A stretch of DNA of 64,000 nt from Oribacterium sp. oral taxon 102 (lineage in GTDB: Bacteria; Bacillota; Clostridia; Lachnospirales; Lachnospiraceae). The stretch is from positions 1,316,501 to 1,380,500 of the forward strand of contig NZ_JABXYT010000001.1 of assembly GCF_013394775.1 (NCBI RefSeq), read 5' to 3'. The notes beneath the pieces are model-generated. The model searched no databases, was not told where the DNA came from, and saw nothing but the letters and a program-made list of their open reading frames with translations. How positions within the stretch are numbered: the first letter of the stretch is position 1; every line of letters starts with the position of its first letter. Both the position numbers and the translations under genes were made by a program. Positions 26,439 through 34,895 of this stretch are shown here, one piece after another.

Positions 26439-27344
26439 ATGAAGGCGAAGGCTCCATCGAGAAGCCGTGTACTGGTGATGAGGGAGACGAGAGCGGCATA
26501 TCTGTTCTTACTGCCGAGCCTCGTGTTCTTTATCGGCTTCGTCATCCTGCCCATGGTGCTCTGTGTATACACGAGCTTCTTTGATTCCACTATGGGAAAG
26601 GACGTAAAGGACGTATTCATCGGATTCCAAAACTATCAGTCGCTGCTTACCGATCAGATTTTTCATAAGGCTCTGTGGAATACCTGCATTATCGTACTGG
26701 TCTCCGTGCCGGTAGTGACGATCTTTTCGCTTTGGGTATCCTCCGCGATCTACCGCATGAACGGGGCGGCGCTCTCTGCCTTCCGCTGCATCTTCTATCT
26801 TCCGGTGGTGACCGGCTCGGTAGCGGTAACGGTGGTATGGAAATGGATGTTCAATAACTACTACGGCATTTTCAACTATGTCGGCAAGGGGCTGGGACTT
26901 CTGCAGCAGAATATCAACTGGCTGGGTGATTCGAAATACGCGCTGGGCTGCATTATCCTGATTCTGCTGACGACCTCCGTCGGACAGCCGATCGTCCTCT
27001 ATGTCTCGGCGCTCGGCAATGTCGACGATTCTCTGGTAGAGGCGGCACAGGTGGACGGTGCGAACGACATGCAGCTCTTCTGGAAAATCAAGTGGCCGAA
27101 CATCATGCCCACGACGCTCTACATTCTCGTCATTACCACGATCAATTCCTTCCAGTGCTTCGCACTGATCCAGCTCCTGACCTCGGGCGGCCCGAATCAC
27201 AGCACGGATACGGTGATGTACTACATTTACTACACGGCATTCAAGCTTTACAAGTACGGCTACGGCAACGCGATGGGCGTGGTTCTCGCGATCATCATTG
27301 CGGTGCTTTCCGCGGTACAGTTCAAGCTGGCACAGGAAAAGTAA
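26439..27344 (+). CDS. sugar ABC transporter permease (MalF-like)
   Basis: This 301-residue membrane permease has six hydrophobic spans, the first near residues 19-40 (LFLLPSLVFFIGFVILPM). The ATPase-docking loop is EAAQVDGANDMQLFWKIKWPNI, the EAA motif of the MalFG family. It starts 8 bases after GGAGGG and is followed 9 bases later by its partner permease. Confidence 0.92.
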   Translation: MKAKAPSRSRVLVMRETRAAYLFLLPSLVFFIGFVILPMVLCVYTSFFDSTMGKDVKDVFIGFQNYQSLLTDQIFHKALWNTCIIVLVSVPVVTIFSLWVSSAIYRMNGAALSAFRCIFYLPVVTGSVAVTVVWKWMFNNYYGIFNYVGKGLGLLQQNINWLGDSKYALGCIILILLTTSVGQPIVLYVSALGNVDDSLVEAAQVDGANDMQLFWKIKWPNIMPTTLYILVITTINSFQCFALIQLLTSGGPNHSTDTVMYYIYYTAFKLYKYGYGNAMGVVLAIIIAVLSAVQFKLAQEK

Positions 27345-27353
27345 GGAGGAGAT

Positions 27354-28286
27354 ATGAATTCAAAAGTGAACAGCGGCATTCATCCGTATCGAATCCTGAG
27401 TCTGATCGTGCTCGTGATCCTGGCGTTTCTCTTCGTCTTTCCGCTTTATTGGATCCTGACCGGCGCCTTCAAGACCGCGGCGTCGATCAATGCGACCAGC
27501 CCCGAATGGATTCCGAGGGAGCTGGTGCTGGATAACTTCCGGAAGCTCTTCAGCCGGCAGACTGCGCCGCTTTTCGAGCTGAATATCCCGTTCAGCGGCT
27601 GCTTCTCCGCCTCCGGGAAGCCGATCGTCTTCCTGAGCGGGCCGGTGCTCCCGGCAGCGGTACGTTGGATGGTGAATACGGTTTTCATGGCACTGACGGC
27701 GATGCTGCTCACCTGTGTGACCGCTTCGATGGCTGGCTATGCACTGGCGAAGAAGCGCTTCACCGGCAGAACCGTGCTCTTCGGACTGATTGTCTGTGCG
27801 ATGGCGCTGCCGAAGCAGGTCATTCTGATCCCTCTGATCCGTGAAATGTCGGCGCTCAGCCTGTATAATAAGATCTGGGCGGTGATCTTCCCGACAGTCG
27901 GCTGGCCCTTCGGTGTCTTCCTGATGAAGCAGTTTTCCGAGGGGGTTCCGGGAGAAATGCTGGAGGCGGCGCGCATCGACGGCGCGGGGGAGCTGAAGAC
28001 CTTCCTCGATATCGTGGTTCCGATGATCAAGCCGGGGCTCGGCGCGCTGGCGATCTTCACTTTCATCAACAGCTGGAATGATTACTTCATGCAGTTGATT
28101 ATGCTGAGCAGCACGAACAATCTGACGATCTCGCTCGGCATTGCGAAGCTGCAGGCGGAGAACTCCACCGACTTCGGACTGATCATGGCGGGCGCGAGTC
28201 TCGCGGCGGTACCGATCCTCGTGGTGTTCCTGATGTTCCAGAAGTACTTCACACAGGGTATCGCGATGGGCGCGGTGAAGGGGTAG
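27354..28286 (+). CDS. sugar ABC transporter permease (MalG-like)
   Basis: This 310-residue partner permease has a first helix at about residues 16-36 and the EAA loop EAARIDGAGELKTFLDIVVP. An extended extracytoplasmic region of about 60 residues after the first helix (around FSRQTAPLFELNIPFSGCF) is longer than in ordinary MalG homologues and may contact the receptor. No ATPase gene accompanies the two permeases. A shared MsmK-type ATPase elsewhere in the genome would be needed. Confidence 0.92.
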   Translation: MNSKVNSGIHPYRILSLIVLVILAFLFVFPLYWILTGAFKTAASINATSPEWIPRELVLDNFRKLFSRQTAPLFELNIPFSGCFSASGKPIVFLSGPVLPAAVRWMVNTVFMALTAMLLTCVTASMAGYALAKKRFTGRTVLFGLIVCAMALPKQVILIPLIREMSALSLYNKIWAVIFPTVGWPFGVFLMKQFSEGVPGEMLEAARIDGAGELKTFLDIVVPMIKPGLGALAIFTFINSWNDYFMQLIMLSSTNNLTISLGIAKLQAENSTDFGLIMAGASLAAVPILVVFLMFQKYFTQGIAMGAVKG

Positions 28287-28315
28287 AACTGTTATAGTTT
28301 GTTTAGGAGAACAGT

Positions 28316-29236
28316 ATGAGAAATCTGGAGAAATACAAGGGGATTCTTCCCGCATTCTATGCCTGTTACGATACAGAGGGAGAGATCAGTCCGGAGCGTG
28401 TCCGCGCGCTCACCCGTTATTTCATAGAGAAGGGGGTGAAGGGCGTCTATGTCAACGGCTCCTCCGGCGAGTGCATCTACCTCTCGGTCGAGGAACGGAA
28501 GCGCGTTCTGGAGAATGTGATGGCGGAGGCGGAGGGCAGGCTGACTGTCATCTGTCATGTGGCGGCGAACAGCACCCGGGATTCACAGGAACTGGCGCGC
28601 CATGCGGAGTCGCTTTGTGTCGATGCGATCGCAGCGATCCCGCCGATCTATTTCCATCTGCCGGAGCACGCGGTCGCGGCGTACTGGAATGACATCAGTG
28701 CTGCTGCGCCGAATACTGATTTCGTAATTTACAATATTCCGCAGCTCGCCGGCGTAGCGCTGACCCGTTCACTCTTTGCAGAAATGCGGAAGAATCCGCG
28801 GGTGATCGGCGTGAAGAATTCCTCCATGCCGGTACAGGACATCCAGATGTTCAAGATGGACGGCGGAGAGGACTATGTGATTTTTAACGGCCCGGACGAG
28901 CAGTTCATCAGCGGACGGCTGATCGGTGCGGAGGGCGCGATCGGCGGCACCTACGGCGCGATGCCGGAGCTCTTCCTCCGGATGAACAGCTTCCTCTCAG
29001 AGGGGAGGCTGGAAAAGGCGCGGCAGCTTCAGTATGCCGTGGATGCCGTCATTTACAAGATGTGCGAGGGACATGGGAACCTCTACAGTATCATCAAGGA
29101 GGTGCTCCGGATCAATGAAGGGCTCGACCTCGGAAGCGTCAGGAGACCTCTTCCGGAGATGACGGTGGGCGACCGCGACATTGCGGCGAAGGCGGCGGAA
29201 ATGATTCGGGCAGCACAAACGGAATTTCTGAGATAG
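28316..29236 (+). CDS. nanA: N-acetylneuraminate lyase
   Basis: This 306-residue aldolase of the DHDPS/NAL family splits sialic acid into ManNAc and pyruvate. The substrate loop is GSSGECIYLS. The family YxIP motif is present as YNIPQLAGVALT with the catalytic tyrosine. The Schiff-base lysine lies in VIGVKNSSM, and GAEGAIGGTYG follows. The YNIPxLxGVxLT form favours sialic acid lyase over dihydrodipicolinate synthase, and the nan neighbours agree. Confidence 0.93.
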   Translation: MRNLEKYKGILPAFYACYDTEGEISPERVRALTRYFIEKGVKGVYVNGSSGECIYLSVEERKRVLENVMAEAEGRLTVICHVAANSTRDSQELARHAESLCVDAIAAIPPIYFHLPEHAVAAYWNDISAAAPNTDFVIYNIPQLAGVALTRSLFAEMRKNPRVIGVKNSSMPVQDIQMFKMDGGEDYVIFNGPDEQFISGRLIGAEGAIGGTYGAMPELFLRMNSFLSEGRLEKARQLQYAVDAVIYKMCEGHGNLYSIIKEVLRINEGLDLGSVRRPLPEMTVGDRDIAAKAAEMIRAAQTEFLR

Positions 29237-29245
29237 GTACAGCGG

Positions 29246-30145
29246 ATGAAGAGCTATGTCGCCATCGATATCGGTGGAACGAAGATGAAATACGGGCTGC
29301 TTTCCGAACAGGGGAAGCTGCTTCAGAGCGCGGAGCGGGACACGGAGGCGGTTCCGGGCGGCGGCCCGCATATCCTTACGCTCGTGAAGGGGATTATCGA
29401 GGGATATCTCCGGGAGCAGGAGCTTCTGGGGATCTGTCTTTCCAGCGCAGGTATGGTGGACATCGAGCGCGGAGAGATCTTTGCCTCCCGGCCGCAGATT
29501 CCGAACTATGTCGGTACCGCCTTCAAGCGGGAGCTGGAGGAATGCTTCGGCATTCCCTGCGAGATCGAAAATGATGTGAACTGTGCCGGACTCTCTGAGG
29601 GGCTTCTCGGTGCGGGAAGAGGCGCAGAGAGCAGTCTCTGTCTCACGGTCGGAACCGGAATCGGAGGCTGCTTCGTGAAGGATCAGGAGGTTTATCACGG
29701 CTCTTCCTACAGTGCCTGCGAGGTGGGATATCTGCATCTGCCGGGAGGTCTGTTCGAGGAGCTTGCCTCGACGAGCGCACTTTGCCGCAGGGTGGAGGAG
29801 CGAAAGGGAGAGCCGGGAAAATGGGACGGAAGACGGATTTTCGGGCAGGCGAAGGCGGGAGATACGGTCTGTCGGGAGGAAATCGCAGCGCTCTGCGATT
29901 ATCTCGGGATGGGGATCGCGAACCTCTGCTATGTGCTGAATCCGGAGAGGGTGATCCTCGGCGGCGGCATCATGCAGCAGAGGGACTATCTCTATCCGCT
30001 GCTCCGCACGTCGCTTGACCGTTATCTTGTGCCGGCGCTCTCGGAGAAGACGGAGCTTCGCTTCGCGGAGAACGGAAACCATGCCGGGATGCTGGGTGCA
30101 TTCTGTCACTTCGCCGCCATGCAAAGGAAAAGAGAATTGAAATGA
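29246..30145 (+). CDS. nanK: ROK-family kinase, probable N-acetylmannosamine kinase
   Basis: This 299-residue sugar kinase should phosphorylate ManNAc from NanA to supply NanE. The phosphate loop is VAIDIGGTKMKYGLL, then ENDVNCAGLSEGL and GTGIGGCFV. The second half lacks the CxCGxxGCxE zinc motif of most ROK proteins; the equivalent place reads ACEVGYLHLPGGLFEELAS. Known NanK enzymes also lack this zinc. The next gene overlaps by 4 bases. Confidence 0.88.
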   Translation: MKSYVAIDIGGTKMKYGLLSEQGKLLQSAERDTEAVPGGGPHILTLVKGIIEGYLREQELLGICLSSAGMVDIERGEIFASRPQIPNYVGTAFKRELEECFGIPCEIENDVNCAGLSEGLLGAGRGAESSLCLTVGTGIGGCFVKDQEVYHGSSYSACEVGYLHLPGGLFEELASTSALCRRVEERKGEPGKWDGRRIFGQAKAGDTVCREEIAALCDYLGMGIANLCYVLNPERVILGGGIMQQRDYLYPLLRTSLDRYLVPALSEKTELRFAENGNHAGMLGAFCHFAAMQRKRELK

Positions 30146-30987
30146 GAATTCACAGTGAGAACTCGTTTCTGCCGACGTTGGAGGCGAGACATGCGAGCTT
30201 TACACAGGTGGAGAAAAATATCGCCGACTTTTTCATGAAGAATACGGAGAAGATGGATTTTTCCACGAAAAACATCGCGAGGCTTCTGTTCGTATCGGAA
30301 GCCTCCTTGTCGCGTTTCGCGAAGAAATGCGGTTTTCGGGGCTATCGGGAATTCATCTATCAGTACGAGAAGTCCCTGCAGGACAGCGAACGGATGGGAG
30401 AGACGGTGAAGGCGGAGGAGGTTCTCCTGAATTACCGGGAGCTGATCGAGAAGACCTACAGCCTGCTGGACGAGCGGCAGGTCTCCAAGATTGTGAAGCT
30501 GCTCTACCGGATGCCGCGGGTGCTGGTCTGCGGGAACGGCAGCTCCGGGCTCGCCGCACGGGAGATGGAGAGCCGCTTCATGCGGATCGGCGTAGACATC
30601 GACTCTGTGTTCGAGCCGGATAAGATGCGGATGCGGAGTGTCTTTCTGACAAAGGATACGCTGGTGATCGGGTTCAGCATCAGCGGGGAGACGCAGCCGG
30701 TGCTCTATCTTCTGGAGCAGGCGCATCAGAGAGGAGCGAAGACGGTGCTTCTGACCTCGAAGGACGACCGGCGCTTCGACAGCTATTGTGACGAGGTGCT
30801 GCTCCTGTCCTCCCTGAAATATCTGAGCAGCGGAAACCTCATCTCTCCGCAGTTTCCGCTGCTTCTGATGATGGATATCATCTACAATGAGTATGTCTCG
30901 GCGAATCGTTACGAGAAGGAGGCGTTGCATGACGATACCCTGCGCGCACTGAGCTCCAAAGAGGAGAGGAGGACACAGGTTTGGTGA
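30142..30987 (+). CDS. RpiR/MurR-family transcriptional regulator of the nan locus
   Basis: This 281-residue regulator has an N-terminal helix-turn-helix (FVSEASLSRFAKKCGFRGYREF) and a C-terminal SIS sugar-phosphate domain (VLVCGNGSSGLAAREMESRFM; FSISGETQPVLYLLEQA). RpiR proteins in nan operons usually sense ManNAc-6-P or GlcNAc-6-P. Cotranscription with nanEAK supports that role. The likely targets are the twin promoters before nanE and nagA. This is inference. Confidence 0.9.
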   Translation: MRIHSENSFLPTLEARHASFTQVEKNIADFFMKNTEKMDFSTKNIARLLFVSEASLSRFAKKCGFRGYREFIYQYEKSLQDSERMGETVKAEEVLLNYRELIEKTYSLLDERQVSKIVKLLYRMPRVLVCGNGSSGLAAREMESRFMRIGVDIDSVFEPDKMRMRSVFLTKDTLVIGFSISGETQPVLYLLEQAHQRGAKTVLLTSKDDRRFDSYCDEVLLLSSLKYLSSGNLISPQFPLLLMMDIIYNEYVSANRYEKEALHDDTLRALSSKEERRTQVW

Positions 30988-31616
30988 AGACAGTAGTATG
31001 CTTCGGTGATTCCAACACCCATGGCTACGATGCCATGACAAACGGACGCTTCGCAGCAGAGGAACGCTGGCCGGGAAGATTGCAGACCCTGCTCGGGGAG
31101 GGGTATCGAGTGATCGAGGAGGGACTCAGCGGCAGGACGGCGGTCTTTCGGGATCCGCTCTTCGAGGGACTCTGCGGGCTGGATTACCTCTATCCCTGTC
31201 TGATGAGCCATGAGCCGGTGGACAGCCTGCTCGTGATGCTGGGAACGAACGATGTAAAGCTTCGCTTTTCCGCGACTGCCGCCAACATTGCGAGGGGAAT
31301 GGAGCGTCTTCTGACAAAGGCGCTTCGAACGCCGGAGGCATTCCGGGGCGGAAAGCCGGATATCCTGCTTATCGCGCCGCCGTCGATCGGCATAGAGTAT
31401 GAGCGTACGATGGTTTACGGAGAGATGGGAGCGGGCTGTCATGAGAAGACGGATCTGCTGCGCGGCTTCTACCGGGAGCTCGCCGAACGCCTGTCGATCC
31501 GCTATCTGGATGCCGGTTCGATTCCTGGACTTCGTATGAGTCCGCCGGACTATATGCATTTAAACGCAGAGGGACATAGGCTTCTGGCAGAGACGCTGGC
31601 GGAGCTGCTTCCCTGA
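30981..31616 (+). CDS. SGNH/GDSL-family esterase in the nan operon
   Basis: This 211-residue protein has block I CFGDSNTHGYDA with the serine nucleophile, block III LGTND and block V PDYMHLNAEGH with the catalytic Asp-His. No signal peptide is visible, so it acts in the cytoplasm. In this operon a sialate O-acetylesterase is the natural guess: it would remove acetyl groups from imported sialic acids. The family also holds arylesterases and thioesterases. A TTG at 30981 sits 8 bases after GAGGAGG. A GTG at 30984 overlapping the previous stop is an alternative. Confidence 0.85.
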   Translation: MVKTVVCFGDSNTHGYDAMTNGRFAAEERWPGRLQTLLGEGYRVIEEGLSGRTAVFRDPLFEGLCGLDYLYPCLMSHEPVDSLLVMLGTNDVKLRFSATAANIARGMERLLTKALRTPEAFRGGKPDILLIAPPSIGIEYERTMVYGEMGAGCHEKTDLLRGFYRELAERLSIRYLDAGSIPGLRMSPPDYMHLNAEGHRLLAETLAELLP

Positions 31617-31617
31617 T

Positions 31618-31661
31618 AAAAAACGCCTCTTCCCTCCGGCATTTGTCCGGAAAGAAGGGGC
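31618..31661 (-). terminator. terminator of nagB (minus strand)
   Basis: Read on the minus strand, GCCCCTTCTTTCCGG pairs with CCGGAGGGAAGAGGC and is followed by GTTTTTTAT. It sits between the convergent esterase and nagB genes. Confidence 0.75.
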
Positions 31662-31694
31662 ATCGTCAATCATGGAATCCTGCCTGCTGCGCGC

Positions 31695-32420
31695 TCACTG
31701 TCCGAGGGCTTCCTCGTCTGCGAGCACGAGAACATTTTCATGGAGCTGCAGGATCGAAGCGGGGAGCTGCGGCGTGATCGTGCCGTACAGCATTGCATGG
31801 ACTGCCTCCGCCTTGTCCCTGCCGGAGGCAAGCAGCAGGATTCGCCGTGCACGGAGGATCGCGCCGCAGCCCATGGTATAGGCCTCGGTCGGCACCTCCT
31901 CACGGCGCTCGAAGAAGCGCTGGTTCGCTTCTATGGTATTCTCGCTGAGCTTCACGCAGTGGGTGCCGGAGGAGAAATGATCGGAGGGCTCGTTGAAGCC
32001 GATGTGCCCGTTTCGTCCGATGCCGAGGAGCTGGAGATCAATGCCGCCCAGACGCTGTATCACTGCGTCATAGTTACGGCAGGCGGTCTCAGTGTCTTTT
32101 TCCAGTCCGTTCGGAACATAGGTATTTTCCGGATGAATATTGACGTGGCGGAAGAGATTCTCTTCCATAAAATAACGGTAGCTCTGCGGATTCTCCGGAG
32201 CCAGTCCGCGGTATTCGTCCAGATTGACGGTTTTTACCTCTGAAAAATCGACAAGCCCCTCCGCGAAGCGTTCCCGAAGCTTCCGGTAGAGTCCGACCGG
32301 ACTCCCGCCGGTCGCGAGTCCGAGTGTGGAATCCTTTTTCCATGTGAGCTGCGCTGTGAGAAGCTCCGCCGCCCTCTGACTGATTTCTTCATAGTTCCTG
32401 CATCTGCAAAGCTGAATCAT
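31695..32420 (-). CDS. nagB: glucosamine-6-phosphate deaminase
   Basis: This 241-residue enzyme converts glucosamine-6-P to fructose-6-P and ammonia, the last step of sialic acid and GlcNAc use. It shows LGLATGGSPVGLYRKL, TVNLDEYRGL with catalytic acids, and GIGRNGHIGFNEP with the active-site His. The ATG at 32420 lies behind GGAGGGG and gives the family length. A longer frame reaching 32606 would run through the promoter. It is divergent from nagA. Confidence 0.96.
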   Translation of the reverse strand: MIQLCRCRNYEEISQRAAELLTAQLTWKKDSTLGLATGGSPVGLYRKLRERFAEGLVDFSEVKTVNLDEYRGLAPENPQSYRYFMEENLFRHVNIHPENTYVPNGLEKDTETACRNYDAVIQRLGGIDLQLLGIGRNGHIGFNEPSDHFSSGTHCVKLSENTIEANQRFFERREEVPTEAYTMGCGAILRARRILLLASGRDKAEAVHAMLYGTITPQLPASILQLHENVLVLADEEALGQ

Positions 32421-32478
32421 GTAAAGCCCCTCCGATTTCTGGATTAGATACCGACCGTCTGAAACGTTCCTTTTTCCA

Positions 32479-32507
32479 ACAATAGCAGAGAATGCACGGA
32501 ATTTCAA
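32479..32507 (-). promoter_or_regulatory. promoter of nagB (minus strand)
   Basis: On the minus strand TTGAAA (32507-32502) and TATTGT (32484-32479) are 17 bases apart, with TGC just before the -10 (extended -10). Confidence 0.7.
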
Positions 32508-32638
32508 TGCGGGGGTATCCGGATAGAAAGAGTATTCCAAAAGGAAACAAAGTAAACAGAAAGGAGGAGGCAGTTTCGGCGCTTTGCTGTGGAAAAGAGG
32601 AAGCAAAGTAAAAGAATTTTCAAAATAAACGGTATGAC

Positions 32639-32666
32639 TTGAAAGTAATTTTAAGGAGGCTATACT
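32639..32666 (+). promoter_or_regulatory. promoter of nagA
   Basis: TTGAAA (32639-32644), 16 bases, then TATACT (32661-32666) and GG. Boxes and spacing equal those of the nan promoter, and 9 of 16 spacer bases also match. Confidence 0.75.
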
Positions 32667-32804
32667 GGAAAGAAAGGGAAAGAACGTATCCGGCAGACAG
32701 GGAGCTTGGACAGACAGGGCTTACTGCTAAAAGGATATGGCGGAGCGGCTTCGCCGGGAATGGGAAAGCCGGATTACGCTGGAAAACAGAACGGAGGCAG
32801 GGGT

Positions 32805-34052
32805 ATGTGGATCAAAAATGCGAGAATCTTCTGCGAGGACGGGCGGTTTCGTCTCGGATCGCTTCGGATGGAAACGGGCAGGGTTCAGACGCTTCGTCTC
32901 GCTTCGGAGGGATGGTACTTCGAGGAGCTCGGAGAGGAGCAGGCGCCCGAAGAGGATGCTCCTTCCCCGGCTTCATTTGAAGGGGAACAGCAGGAGGGAG
33001 AGGACTGCCTCGATGCCTGCGGCGGGCTCCTGATCCCGGGGCTGATCGACCTCCATTTTCATGGCTGTCTCGGGGAGGATGTCTGCGACGGGAAGCTGGA
33101 GGGGATGCGGCGGATCGCGAGATACGAGGCGGAGAACGGCATCACGGCGATCTGTCCTGCGACCCTGACGCTGCCGGAGGAGGAGCTCTGTCAGGTGCTT
33201 CATACCATGTCGGAGTGGAGGAGGATGCAGGAACCGGAGGAGGCGGAGCTTGTGGGCATCAATATGGAGGGCCCCTTCATCAGTAAGGCGAAGAAGGGGG
33301 CGCAGAACGGCGCCTATATCCGGCGCTGTGACGTCGGGACAGCGCGGCGCTTCCTCGAGGCCTCCGGCGGACTCGTGAAGCTGATCGGGATAGCGCCGGA
33401 GGTGAATCCGGGCTTTGAGGATTATATCCGGGAAATCAGTTCGGAGCTGCGGGTTTCGCTGGCGCACAGCAATGCCGACTATGAGACGGCAGGCAGAGCC
33501 TTCCGTGCCGGAGCCGTTCATGTCGTCCATCTCTACAATGCCATGACAGGGCTCAGCCACCGGGCACCGGGCGCGGTCGGCGCGGTATTCGAGAATCCTG
33601 CCGTGACAGCGGAGCTGATTACGGACGGTGTGCATATTCATCCGATGATGGTGCGGCTTGCCTTCCGGCAGCTGGGACAGGAGCGGGCGATCCTGATCAG
33701 CGACAGCCTGCGTTCCGCGGGAATGCCGGACGGACGCTATCTTCTCGGCGGGCAGGAGATCGAGAAGAGAGGGAAACTCTGCACCCTGGTTCCGGACGGC
33801 AACATCGCCGGCTCTGTTTCCAATCTGATGGATTGCTTCCGAACCGCTGTGCTGGAAATGGAGATTCCCTTCGCGGACGCGCTCCTTGCCGCGAGCCGTA
33901 ACCCGGCACGCCGTCTCGGGATAGAGGATGCGCACGGTACGATCTGCGAGGGAAAGTTGGCAAATCTCGTGCTGCTGGATCAGACGCTCCGGATCCGGCG
34001 CGTCTTCCGGGAGGGCAGGGAAGTCCGCGGCGAAAACAGCAAGAACGTATGA
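32805..34052 (+). CDS. nagA: N-acetylglucosamine-6-phosphate deacetylase
   Basis: This 415-residue metal-dependent amidohydrolase makes glucosamine-6-P from GlcNAc-6-P, linking NanE to NagB. It shows the metal motif DLHFHGC, MEGPFIS with the metal-binding Glu, HVVHLYNAMTGLSHRAPG, DGVHIHP and the catalytic Asp in ISDSLRSAGMPDG. An acidic insertion at about residues 43-65 (EEQAPEEDAPSPASFEGE) near the N-terminus is unusual. The ATG at 32805 follows ACGGAGG; earlier in-frame starts are not supported. Confidence 0.95.
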   Translation: MWIKNARIFCEDGRFRLGSLRMETGRVQTLRLASEGWYFEELGEEQAPEEDAPSPASFEGEQQEGEDCLDACGGLLIPGLIDLHFHGCLGEDVCDGKLEGMRRIARYEAENGITAICPATLTLPEEELCQVLHTMSEWRRMQEPEEAELVGINMEGPFISKAKKGAQNGAYIRRCDVGTARRFLEASGGLVKLIGIAPEVNPGFEDYIREISSELRVSLAHSNADYETAGRAFRAGAVHVVHLYNAMTGLSHRAPGAVGAVFENPAVTAELITDGVHIHPMMVRLAFRQLGQERAILISDSLRSAGMPDGRYLLGGQEIEKRGKLCTLVPDGNIAGSVSNLMDCFRTAVLEMEIPFADALLAASRNPARRLGIEDAHGTICEGKLANLVLLDQTLRIRRVFREGREVRGENSKNV

Positions 34053-34137
34053 GGCAGAGACAGAGTGCGCCGCTTATCGCTATGCCGCGCACAGAAAACA
34101 GGAAACGGGAATGCTTCCGGGCATAAAAGCCCCGGAA

Positions 34138-34188
34138 CATAAAAAAGGGGACATGGAAGAAAGGAAAACGCATTTCTTCCATGTCCCC
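34138..34188 (-). terminator. terminator of the cyclophilin gene (minus strand)
   Basis: A perfect 16-bp stem (34147-34162 with 34173-34188) and 10-base loop precede a T-tract when read on the minus strand (34146-34141). A smaller hairpin, TTCCGGG/CCCGGAA, lies just left and may serve nagA. Confidence 0.85.
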
Positions 34189-34198
34189 TGTGCGGTTC

Positions 34199-34684
34199 TT
34201 ATTCGCTCACGCGAACCTTCGTCATGATAACCTTCTTACGCGGCGCATCCTGCCAGCCGGTCTCCACGGAGGCGATGCGGTCTACCTCCTCCATACCATC
34301 GATCACTTTGCCGAAGGCTGCATACTGTCCGTCAAGATAGTCTGCATCGTCGTGCATGATGAAAAACTGAGAGCCGGCGGAGTCCGGATCCATCGCTCTT
34401 GCCATGGAGATCACGCCTCTCTTATGCTTGAGATCATTCTTTATGCCGTTGCTGCTGAATTCGCCCTTGATCTGATAACCGGGACCGCCGGTGCCGTTTC
34501 CGTCCGGATCGCCGCCCTGAATCATGAAGCCCGGGATGATGCGGTGGAAGGTGAGCCCGTCATAGAAGCCGTCCGTTGCCAGCTTTACGAAATTCGCTAC
34601 CGTGATTGGCGCGATCTCCGGGTAGAGCTCGAGGCGGATCTCGTTGCCGCTGTCCATCGTGATCGTAATGATCGGATTTGCCAT
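34199..34684 (-). CDS. peptidyl-prolyl cis-trans isomerase (cyclophilin type)
   Basis: This 161-residue single-domain cyclophilin helps protein folding by isomerising proline bonds. The active-site stretch is [15 protein letters not shown], followed by [28 protein letters not shown] and [16 protein letters not shown]. No signal peptide is present, so it is cytoplasmic. It has its own promoter and terminator on the minus strand. Confidence 0.95.
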   Translation of the reverse strand: MANPIITITMDSGNEIRLELYPEIAPITVANFVKLATDGFYDGLTFHRIIPGFMIQGGDPDGNGTGGPGYQIKGEFSSNGIKNDLKHKRGVISMARAMDPDSAGSQFFIMHDDADYLDGQYAAFGKVIDGMEEVDRIASVETGWQDAPRKKVIMTKVRVSE

Positions 34685-34719
34685 ATCGTATACCTTGCCT
34701 TTCCTTTTTCAATGCCTAC

Positions 34720-34748
34720 ATCATAGCAGGTATTCGGAATGCTGGCAA
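34720..34748 (-). promoter_or_regulatory. promoter of the cyclophilin gene (minus strand)
   Basis: On the minus strand TTGCCA (34748-34743) and TATGAT (34725-34720) are 17 bases apart, with an extended -10 TGC. Confidence 0.75.
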
Positions 34749-34790
34749 TGGCGGATTCTCGGCAGAAACGGCAGAAACGCGCGGGATGCC

Positions 34791-34819
34791 TTTTCTCTTC
34801 GGAAAGAATGTGCTATAAT
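34791..34819 (+). promoter_or_regulatory. promoter of the S1-domain gene
   Basis: TGCTATAAT (34811-34819) is a consensus extended -10. The -35 region (TTTTCT at 34791-34796) is poor. The leader is about 70 bases and ends with AGGAGG. Confidence 0.6.
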
Positions 34820-34895
34820 GAACCAAACTATGGCTGGAGCAGCCCACGGAGCAGCCTGCCCGGAGCGAATAGCCGTCATATTACAGGAGGAAAAA

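Larger units (their letters stand above)
32421..32804. other. divergent nagB/nagA control region without genes
   Basis: This 384-base gap holds no supported gene. It carries the nagB promoter (minus strand), an A-rich middle (about 32540-32630) and the nagA promoter. The nagA leader of about 135 bases is long and G/A-rich, with several AGGA motifs. Confidence 0.7.

Noticed and set aside
32460..32480. A CcpA catabolite (cre) site near TGAAACG before nagB
   Set aside because: The spacing inside the half-sites is one base short of the cre consensus and the second half is poor.
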